From Diadema setosum (taxonomy: Eukaryota > Echinodermata > Echinoidea > Diadematoida > Diadematidae), in the NCBI RefSeq assembly GCF_964275005.1, contig NC_092702.1, positions 7,054,330 to 7,118,329 of the forward strand: 64,000 nucleotides of DNA, given 5' to 3'. Made by a program: the position numbers and the translations under genes. Position 1 is the stretch's first letter. The number at the start of each line of letters is the position of its first letter. The notes under the pieces are model-generated. The model searched no databases. It was given only the letters and a program-made list of their open reading frames with translations, and was not told the origin of the DNA. This document shows positions 49,401 through 61,100 of this stretch, piece after piece.

Positions 49401-52400
49401 ATATGATTATGATATGATATGATATGATTTGATATGATAATATATGATATGATATGATATGATATGATATGATATGATATGATAATAAGCTAGGAATATC
49501 CTATAATGTATGATCAATGTAATCATAGTAGTCAACACGTTTGGAACTGCTACAGGAACTGTATAAAGCACGAAATTTTCACCTCCAATTACCTATCTTT
49601 CGATTTGTCCCAGCATTAAACTGAGAAGGTGGGCAAGTGGTATATAGGTCGATGGTCTACATGATTTGATATAAGTAAGCACTACAACTTGGCAAACGAT
49701 CGTCTGAGGATGGCACTTTATTTTACAAGGCCGAGACTAGGGATGATGGCATGACTCCGCACAGACCTCAGGCCTCTGTATTGTCAATCAAACCGTATGT
49801 CACTATTGGGTATACCTAAATTCAGCGTGCTGTAATGTCAGATTTGCTCATGTCAAACAATTATTTTAATGGGTTATAATGTCGTTTCATTTCATGTCAT
49901 TTCATCACATTCTACCTATCCGCCATACTTACAATATTCTATAAACTTACAATATTCTATATCTTTTACATTGTATGATATGCATTGGGATGTAACTGAT
50001 ATGTATTCAATTTCGGTAAAATATTTATTTGTTTCTGCTGAAAATGAAAAAAAAATGATGAAATATGAATGAATTACTGAAACAGTCTTGGGCTGAATAA
50101 TAAAATTGGTAACTGCCTCTTCACACCATATAGATGGACAAAGTACGGTCAATCCAACAACAGGCTCAAACATGGGCGATCCTGCCACGTCAACGACTGA
50201 CGCCGACAGTACCACAGGAACGGATGAAACTGGTACGGGAACTACCGGGACTCCAGAAGCAGGGAGCACGGATGCTGCTGCCACCAGTGGCGGAGAAACG
50301 GGAACACCGGGAACACCGGGAACACCGGGAGCAACAGAAGATCCGGAAGCGACGGAAGATCCAGGAGCAACGAGTGACCCGGATGCAACGACAGCAACGG
50401 AAGCGCCAGGAACCACAGAAACACCAGGAACACCGGGAACGGAAATCCCAACCGTAGTCATGACAACGGAAGAGGGTAAGTCGCGAGTAGTATGGTAGTG
50501 GAACTAGAACCGTTTTAGTGGTAATTTAGAGGTAGTGGTAGTAGTAGTAGTAAACAATAAATGAAAGTAACATAGAGTATTATGTGATTTTATTTGAAAG
50601 ATCCATTAGGAATTGAAAACAATATATATATATATATATACATATATTATTTTATATAATCTTATTTAGTAAACAAAAAAGAGTTATAAAAATTTAAATA
50701 ACTACCTTTAAAATGATAAAGGATAAGATGGATTGAGCGATAAAGACATAGCAGTTTGGTATTCCCTAATCTGGAAAGGAAGATTGGCGACAGCACAGAC
50801 ACCACATGTTATAGAAATGCGAAATTTCAGGAATAGCATATACGCTCCCATTGTTGTTGGATTCCCCCCCCCCCCCTTGAATAGCGAGATGGACATTGTA
50901 TCCTTGTAATTTTCATTTTGTTAAAATCTCATTTAATCCTGCACTGGATTGAATGAACGATGCTATGACTATTATGTTATTATTTCAGTCATGGAACGCT
51001 GGCCGGACTGTACTGCAGTGCTGTTGTGTATAATGGCACACGTGTATGCGTTGTCCTTCTCTGTTAATCCAGCGGCTATAGAGAAAAAAAGGGGATTTTC
51101 GGTTTTAATTTCATGTTTTTGTGTGCGTTATTGTCATCATCGTTTTCTCCTTTTCCTTCTTTTCGTTCTAATTCTTTTCCTTTTTTTCTTCTTCATAATT
51201 TCCTCCTCCTCCTCCTCCATCCTTCTCTTCTGCTCAGTCTTCTTCGCCATATGTATCTATCTCTTCGTGGATTCGAATGCTCTCTTGGCTACCATACGAG
51301 TTATTTCCGCCCTTTTTTCATGGTGGAGTGTTTCTGTGTTGTGTGTCTGAAGGAGCTTGCCAACTGGTCTAAAACGTCACTCAATGCTTGTAAGAGGGAA
51401 AGAATAAACATCCTTGTCGCATCGACATTTGCTGTTGCTGTAGCAACGGTCAATAACGCGAATGTTTTTATATTTGTCTACACCTTATTTCATATCGGGG
51501 CGTTTTAACCTCTTCTGTGCTCAAAGAGTTCGCGGTTCACCTCTTTGTGCTGCCGTTTTGCCCAAATGGTGTCGGGCATTGGACTCGCCAATTTAGGGGT
51601 TTATTTCTAAGCAGTTTAATCATAGACAGAGCTGTGGAAAAGGGTGATATTTCATAACAAGATGATTGTGATAATTTGGTAGGAAAAATAGGAAAGAGAT
51701 AAGGAATTATGAGACGACATGAAGGGAAAGAAAAAAAGTAAAAGAGGAAATGAGAACAAAAAGTTCGACGTGCCAGAAGAAAAATATCAGCATTAATTTT
51801 TTCCTTGTGAAGACAGTTTTGCACGAAAGTAAGGGCTCGGGCAATTTGGTCACAGATAAGGATATTATCCAGCAAAGTATATATTTCTACTGGCTGAGAA
51901 AACACGTATCTATATTTCAATCCAAAAATCGAGCTATATCGCAGGTCCATTTTGCATGCGAGGAATTATTTAACAACGGCACGCTTTGTCATGAATGAAT
52001 TACTAAAGAGTGTTGTGTTGTTACGGTGATCAGGTTTGCCCATCAACATGGTAAAATTACCAAAGACCACCGATTATCTAATACACTTTATGTACTGCTC
52101 ATTAAGTCCCAACGAATGTATTAGTACTACTACTGTACATTTAGTAATGTACAATTGATTAATGGAAATCCACTCTATACATGTGTGTATCATTTGATAA
52201 AACAAATAAAAGGTCCTCAAAGGAGGTGTAAAGCATTGTCTGAAACTTTTTTTAGTAATCTAACTTAACACAAAAAGAAGCCATATCATGATTGTAGGTA
52301 TTGACCACTTTCATCCCCCTCCAAAAAGAAAAAGAAAACATAATTTGACACCTTGTTTGAAAAAGGAAGAAAGCATCATAAGAAACCTTTTTGCAAAAAT

Positions 52401-52965
52401 TCTCTGATGTGCACACGCATACAACCTAAATCCCCGCCGAATTTAATTGTCACACTTGTATCTGATGTCAACACCGCCAGTCTCAACCCTCTTTCCCTGC
52501 ATCTAGAAAAGATTTTCACCTCAGGGCCCCTATGTTAAGTTCTCCTCTCTCAAACGAATACTCCTCAATCACCGCCAGTCGATGTTTTGAAGGCTCAGTT
52601 ATTCAATTATGTATTTGCTGACGTAGAGGTTCGGATATCAGTTGGACATGACATACACCACCAAAAACGATTGACGATTGCAATTTGAAGCGGAGCAAGG
52701 ACTCATATCTCATTAAGAGCACACTCTCTTTTTCCGTCTATCTCTTCGTATATTTATTCATCCATCTATCTCTCTACTTGTTTATTTATAAACAGCGACA
52801 TATTGATCAATATATTGATCAGTCTGTCTGAATATCCATCTGTCTGTTGATCGTCTATGTATTGAAAGATAATATATCTCTGACGGAGTAAAAAAAAAAA
52901 GACAGAAAAGGGAATAGGGACAAGAGAATGAGAGGGAGAAAGAGAGGGAGATATATACATGTATA

Positions 52966-53022
<57 letters not shown>

Positions 53023-54429
53023 TATATCATATATCATGTATATATATTACATGGGAGAGAGAGCGAGATCTTCCTTCGGTTTACTTGGAATCAACAGGTG
53101 TAATTCTTTCAAGTCACTGTCAATCAGTATAACCCACTTCTGGGGTGGGGTCAGTCACAATAATAAGATGATGTCAATGTTGATTTTTCGATGAGAGGTT
53201 TATGATTTGTTGTCCGTATCCGTTGACGACGAGAAGCGAACGCGCTTCTCTTGGTTCCTTCGAGAAACATTATTTGCTAGCCAGCCTTCGGTTCCTCCTA
53301 GAAATATATTTGCCAACCCCCATAAACATCAGATTAAACACTACGTCTGTAACTCAGGTAAAGTTCATGCAAACACTCACAATTGCAGTCACGGTAATCA
53401 GATCAAGATGATAGATAGCGCTGCGATATATCTTATGTACTTTCCTTTTGCTGGCACCTGCGAATTGCATTTGTAATGATGCAAAAATGTATGTTGTTGT
53501 TGATTTAAAGAAAGAAAGAAGAGAGAGAAAATGGGGCCCTATACAAATAATTTGCCCAAGACAGCACTTAACATAAAACAAACATTATAAATTTTATAGA
53601 GGTATAAACAAGAATTTTAAATATACCAAGTCTCCACGAGGGAGCTCATGTGGGAGTCATAACAATCTTCAAAATGAATTTGAACCACAAGTTTATAAGT
53701 ATTGAATAAGTGCAGGCGACTCATACGAGAGGGGATTTACAAAAATTGGAGTTGTTCTTACCACAAAAAAAAAGAAAAAAGAAAACAAAAATGTACTTGA
53801 AAGTGAAAGAGTTTTATCTTCGTTCAAAAAGATAGAAATCAAGATAGCAATGGAAGGATCAAACCTGAAATTTCAACATTGTAGTTTTCATCAAAGTTGA
53901 CAAGTCATATTACAGCGGTCACAGAAATGAAAGCTTAAAGGGATGGTATAATTTTGATTGACATGGGGGATTCAGATTTTTACTTTTTGCGAGATAATTA
54001 GAAATCACTTTTGAAATAATGAAGAGCGTACAATTCTAAGGGGATTTCAAAGTTTAATCGATCGAAATCGGTTTCGAAATGGCTAAGATGTATGAAAACA
54101 AACTAAAACAAAGTGGTCCTAATAAAAGGTGGGTCCCATCTTTCATTAGGATCTCTTTGTTTTTGGATATCTCAGCCATTTCAAAACCTATTTTTATTGA
54201 ATATACTTTGAAATCCTCCTAGAAATGTTTGCTTTTTCATATTTCATAAGAGGTTTCTCACTATTTCATAAAAAAGTTGGAAACCTGAAGCCCCGTGCAT
54301 ATCAACCAAAATTATACCATCCCTTTAAATCTTTTGAAGCAAGGCATATACTACGATGAAATAACTGTCAACTGGACGCAGCGATCCCTTTGTAACAATA
54401 ATGTCTTGTTTTCATACAAATCCAATATA

Positions 54430-54478
<49 letters not shown>

Positions 54479-57400
54479 TCATACAGAGAGAGAGAGAGAG
54501 AGAAGGACGAAAGAAAAGGAAGGACATAAAAACATATATCATAAACTGTATAGTGATAAATGTAATGAGTATCTTCATACCTATTTGTTTGTTTATTTTT
54601 TTTTTTCTATTTACAATAAACATAATAGTTGTGTTGGATGAAGGTAAGTACAATTGTTTCAATATTCGGAATATGAATGCATATTGGCACATATTCATTC
54701 TGCGTAATTTGCAATTAAATTTCAATGTTAGAAGCACTATTCATCCCACCTCCCACTCCCCCATTCTCAACTTGCCTTACATTTTCCCTCCCCCCCCCCA
54801 CACGCACACACTCACTCGCGTAAACTAGTTAGGCAGATACTGAAGTTTTCCAAAGAGAAATGCCAGAAGCCTATACTTTTCAGCACGGATGAGTAGTAGG
54901 GACACTTCACGATAGCTGTTCAAACTTCAAAAAATATATATATATATCGTTTCCCTCTTTTTACTTTTCATTATAGCATATAATACAACACCGTGTAATA
55001 GTCAAAAAAGTAATTCTTCATTTTATTTTTTCGATCTCTACACTTTCACAAAGTAAATATAACGTAACAAACAAGTATCCAACCGATTAACCATAAAATG
55101 GACAAAAAGTAAATGTTTGTATAACCATGCATACATACCAATCATAAAACATAATGGTTATAAGTAAATTGTGATTGTATATGAACAAATGGATGGTTAG
55201 TTAGTTATTCAATTAAATTATTAGGAAAAAATGCAGAAGACCGCCATCCTAAGCGGATTCCTTATTTTTATGACAGCCTCTGAAAATACACAATGTGGTT
55301 TACTTGTTACAAATCATTTCATACATACTAAGTAGAATAAAAATCATGTCATCAGCACCCAAAACCTGTCTGAACGTTACATTCCATATTTCTTCATGCA
55401 CATATTTCTACATACCCAGCAGTCACATCACTCATCGCGACATTAATATAGAAAAATATAAAACTAACAAATTTCTATTCAGTTTTGCTACTTTTTTTTC
55501 TAATGAAGCAACAACGAATTATTTCAAATCGTTAACTTTTTTAGTCAGTCATGTCTTGTTCTATGGCCTTTAATCAAAAGTTCAACTGGCCGTGTATTCC
55601 TTTCTCTCACTAAAGAAAGAAAGAAAGAAAGAAAGAAACAAGAAGAAGAATTTCTCACCAGTACTGATACATGATAAGCTTATCGAACGTTTCCTTAATC
55701 TGGTAAATCAATTGTAACTTGAATCTCTTCCCAGCATAAATTTTCCAAATCACCACAATAGAAAATACTCCACCTTTCCCATACGTTCCTAACAAATTCA
55801 ATTGTATAAGCTTTGTTTCATTTAGTCTTTTCCTCTTTATGACATAAGGAAGGGATGAATCATTGACAAGCTTAAGTTTGTGTGGATGAAGATACATCAT
55901 TCCATGCAGTAATCTTAATTGAAAATCCCTCACAGTAGAACTCAAAGTGCTTCTAGGTCTACTGAAGATAGATTTTATATCTTCTTCTTTTTTCAGGAAT
56001 GCTCACGAAAATATAAATTCTTTATTTTTTTTTCGCCGATAAATGATCACTTATTTTCTTCACAAATGGAAAGTAGACATCTTTAGAGGTGATCTCATGT
56101 AAAGAGATCTTCCTCTTACATGTTTGATAAAAAATAATTTAATCATCACTTTCATCTTTATCTGACTTTGAACGCTCTAACTTCATTTTCCACCCAGAAA
56201 GAAAGTGCATGCTTCACATATTTTTTCAATTCTCAAAACTTATGTTCAATTCATTTTTTAACATTAAAATAAGCCACCGGTTTAATTTTTCATATCAATT
56301 ATTATACGTGCCAGTCTAAAACATTTTTTTTTCTGCAGATTTTCATCAGAAATCAATTTTTTTCACAACTCGAATCATTTTATTATTCATCGACGGATAC
56401 GGCTATGGCTCAATTTGTAATCAACTATGAAACATCTATACCTATCAACCATATTCAAACATGCTCTGAGATTGCGATACTGTTTGAGTACATTCGATTA
56501 GCATTGCACATTTTCATCGTTACCCAACTTAATCGTGTTTTCACAGCGTTATATCACAATATTAAAGGACAAGTTCACCTTCATGAACATAAGGATTGAG
56601 AGAATGTAGCAATATTAGTGGAACACATCATTGAAAGTTTGAGGAAAATCGGACAATCCGTTCAAAAGTTATGAATTTTTGAAGTTTTTGTGCAGTCACC
56701 GCTGGATGAGAAGACTACTGCAGTGTATGATGTCACATGCGTACAACAATATAAGGAAAATATAAAGAGAATTTCACAAAATTTCATCTTTTGAAAAAAG
56801 TACACATTCCTTGACTCGTTACTGACATATGTTATGGGTAATATTATTCCCATTGCCTTTAGAAAGAGGCAAGTCAAGTGCTCTTTTACTAGGCGAAAAA
56901 AGTGAAAATATGTTGAATTTCCTTTACATTTTCTTTATACTGTTGTACTCATATGACATCACGAGCCTTAGTAGTCCCCTCATCCAGCGGTTCCAACACA
57001 AAAGTTTTAAAAATTCATAACTTTTGCATCGATTGTCCAATTTTCCTCAAACTTTCACTGATGTGTTCTACTAATGTTGCTGCATTCTCTTAATCCTTAT
57101 GTTAATGAAGGTGAACTTGTCCTTTAATGTGCATAATATTATGTGTCAATTTTAGAGCAAAAATTGGCAGTTTCTGCGGATTGAGAACAATGTTTCACCT
57201 CAAGACTTTCAATCAGATAATAATGACAGCATAGTATCAAAAAGTTTAGAATGTTTAGTTTTCTACGACGCTTTTTTAATGCGATGTTTTGAGGAATGCG
57301 ATGACCGTTTAAACAGCTTCACTACCACTAAATGTTAGTCCCCAACAACATTAGAAATTGAAGATTATGATGGAAGGTCTGTTGTTTTCTCATCTGTCAC

Positions 57401-58041
57401 GCGTGATTAATATGCCAACCCTTACACCCAGCAGAACAAGCTTTTACAATCAATAATGGAAACAGCTGGCTCAGTCTCGGGCTATTTTGGGGGATGGCGT
57501 CGTTGATGTGGCATTGTGTACTCTGTGTTGGTGTGTGAATGTGTGTGCACATACATGTGGGTGTGTCTATACGTGTGTATGCTATGTGTGTGTGTGTGTG
57601 CGCGCGCGCGTGCGCGTGTGTGCTTATGTAAGTGTATGATATGTGTGTATGTATGTATGGCTAATGTAAATGGGTAGGTATTGGTGTATGTATGCATGTA
57701 CTCAAGGTATGTCTTATTAACCCTGCAGTGAAAATCTGATATTTCTTATATGGAATAATGGCGGTCGGTCCCCCTCCTCCCCCACCAAATAAATAAAGAA
57801 TACAATAAAATAACTGCCAATAGATAAACAAAACGAAAAGTGGGTGTTGCAAGAAAGTCGAGTAGCAATCAATTGCGAGATTTGCAATTGATTTGGGGGA
57901 TTTGCAATCATTGATTGCAACTTTCTTGTAACGCTCCCAAACTTGTGACACATACTCAGAAGTGACGTGTCCATTTTGTTTGTATCATGTGCGTGTGTTT
58001 GTGTGTCTCTTTAAATTCACACGAGCGCGCGTGCACACACA

Positions 58042-58092
<51 letters not shown>

Positions 58093-58109
58093 GAGCAAAC
58101 ATACATAAT

Positions 58110-58174
<65 letters not shown>

Positions 58175-61100
58175 AAACATACATAATCATACATGTCTGC
58201 ACGTGTATGGGCATGATATAAATGATTCTGAATGCACAAAACATGTAGGTACTACATTATGTGCACATTAAATGCATGAGTATCAGCCCAAAGGCAGGTA
58301 GCATTTTGCCTCGGCCTTCAGCTCCAATAAAACAGAATTGCACTTAATTTAGGAAAGAATATTATGCCATGCATCGCGTGTTTCATTAGTCCAAAGCATT
58401 TAAAAGTCCCTATCACCCGTTCACTAATGCAGCTTAAAATAGTACACGACAAGAAGAATATTTACTGTTACATCGAGCAAAAATTAATCTACGTAACAAG
58501 TTTCACATTGTTCTTTATTTAAACAACACTAAAGAAGAAGAAAATTCTATATAATATGTACAAATACTGTATACATAATCTATTCGTATAATGTCAAGAA
58601 TAGGCATATGAATCTCACTGCATTACGTAATATTTTTCTTTTAACTGATTAACAATAATATCAACAATTATTAACATCTTTATTTTTATGATTATAAAAT
58701 CATGAAAATTATTGTAATCATAATCATGATTATTAACATTAATGATATTTCTCTCTTCTCAAACACACAGTTATCTTAGAAGTAACTGGTTCAACTGTGA
58801 CGTACCCCGACGACAAGAAAATAACGGTCGGAGGCGGGGCCCTTGTGACGTCATCGGTGACAGTATCGGTAGTGAACGGAACCATCGTCGATGGGGACAG
58901 CAACTGGAAGTTTCTCGTCTTCGCAGCCGACGATGACGTCACGGAGCTGGCCAGTAAGTACGACGAGAGGTCGACTGAAAGTCAGTTCAGTTCAATTCAG
59001 TTTATTTTTCCATCACACAAGAAGTGAAACAAAATATAATATGTGAAGTGAAACAAAATATAACATGATATAAAGCATGCAAAAAACAATCACATATAGT
59101 TGGATAATTCAATCAAGTATGGAAAAAAGAATGGTCCACTAAAAAGCTAAGCTTGTAATACAGGATCACTCAAAACGTGATAACGTACATCATCGTCGTG
59201 CAATACGTGACATTGAGCGAAAAGCGAACCACGCATCTATACTGGCATTTTTATGTACTGAGCCGTGGTGGCCTAGAGGATAAGACCAAAAACTCTTGAT
59301 AGTGAGGTCATTGGTTCGAGTCCTTCCTGGCGGTTAGACCTCAAGGCAAGGCACGCTACACGCTATTGTCATTGCCTGGTCCTTCGGAGAGGGACCAAAG
59401 GCCGTCGGTCCTGTGGTGGCTTGCCTATAGGCATTAAGGGGCTTCCTTTAATAGCCGCGTAAAATGAATCCAAATGCACACACAAACAAGCAAACTTACG
59501 CGCACTGTGGTATGATGGATAGGGCGTTAGACTCCCAATTTGAAGACCGTAAATCCAAATCTTGACCAGTACTTGCATCATTACTCATAGTGTCATTACA
59601 TACTCTTAGTTTTAATGCCGGGGTATAACGACAGGGTCCTTGAGAAGAGCCAAAATAAAATTTAAGTTGTTCATTCTGGCCAGAAATATTATCCTTTCCG
59701 ACATGGTCTTACAAACATCGTGAAGTTATTTTAGCACTAAATGATACAATACGGATGAGAGAAAAGCGGACCTGTTCCATAAAGATTTACGATTGATCTT
59801 ACGCTAGATTTATTGAGCGTAATTCAGCGGATCAAGCATAAGATCAATCCTGACCGTAAGTCTGTTTCATAAAGATGAATACGTTTGATTAAAAACACAA
59901 ATTTAATAGCAGATCAAGCATAATTTTTTGAATCGTATCAAATCGTAAGATCAAGAGTCTCAATCAATCTTTATGAAACAGGCCCCTCAGATATTGATTT
60001 TCTTTCAGCCCTTTAATTGTGTCTTATAGCAATAAATCTTCCCGTTAATTGCACCAATCAAAAAGAGTAATTACCACTATGACTGATTACTATAGGGAGG
60101 AAATCTCGGAGAGGTTACAGATTGCTAGCTCTTGTGAATAACTGATGGCAGAAACTCCATCTGTATACTTTTAACCCTTGCATGTGCCAATGAGTAAACT
60201 GTGCACAAATTTCGCACACAAAACCTAGAATACGGGATTAATGTGTAGCACGCAGAGAGTTCAGACATGACGGCAGGCGGGAAAGTTTTGCCGTCTCTCT
60301 TTTATAGATATGATAAACGAAAGATTATCGTGGCAGTGTGCTATGTTTTTATCTGCTTTTATGATGCGATGAAATACGCCAGTTATACCGCAACACGACA
60401 CCTCCATTGTTCTATGTACAGTGTTATTGAAATCAGTTGAAGAAATGCCTTCAACGAGGCTTCGGTTACCGGAAAAAGAGAAGTATTACACAAATAATTG
60501 GTTAAACAAATCACGGGGCGCCGCATCAATCATCATGTCGCATGCAAATTAGAAATCTGTCGCAGTCATAGAGAGATCATAACATAGCACTTATTTGAGG
60601 TTTATACATCAATCATTATATTTGATGTAGATGAATTACGAATGCAAACCGCAAACCTCCATAGGTTGTCTTTTTTCTGCATGCTTGTCAAGGATCAAAC
60701 CCAAAGTTCCCCTGATGGTTTATTATTGCAATTTCCTTCAAAAATTGATCTCAGTTGATATCGTTTGACTACTGTGCAAGGAAAGCGTTTATCCACTTTT
60801 CAATATCTTATAAGGAGACAAAGAGTTGTGTGCAGCGCAACTGATTAGATATTGATATAAATTAAAATGTCAATTTATATCAGTCGAATTCTAGCTAGCA
60901 CTGTCTTTCATTTAGCTCAAACAGACGTGTGTTTAGACAAGGATACGCATAAAACTGGCAGCTGTAGAGGGGGTTGGCGTTGAAGTTCAACAATCTTTTG
61001 CATGTTGACAAACGCACACGCGCGAAAATGCACACATTCAAGTACACCGACAGACGCAAACACGCGAACAAATGCGGTAAATCCTTTGGACCCGAGACTG

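Larger units (their letters stand above)
50476..54628 (+). other. Large intron after the stalk exon
   Basis: No further exon was found with the Thr-rich or ectodomain character. Holds short (TA)n tracts, a MITE at 53935-54328 and ordinary AT-rich DNA. Frames in 51000-51500 are pyrimidine-rich and unconvincing. Confidence 0.45.
54644..58770 (+). other. Intron before ectodomain exon A
   Basis: AT-rich, with one foldback MITE (56562-57127) and two microsatellites. No other supported feature. Confidence 0.5.

Noticed and set aside
49916..50461. 181-codon minus-strand frame, Val/Pro/Ser-rich
   Set aside because: Antisense shadow of the repetitive stalk exon; no splice or start context of its own.
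58016..58171. Tyr/Ile-alternating frames on the minus strand
   Set aside because: Translations of (TA)n and (CA)n microsatellites.
59510..59580. tRNA gene
   Set aside because: Only partial A-box similarity and no credible cloverleaf; more likely part of the SINE.
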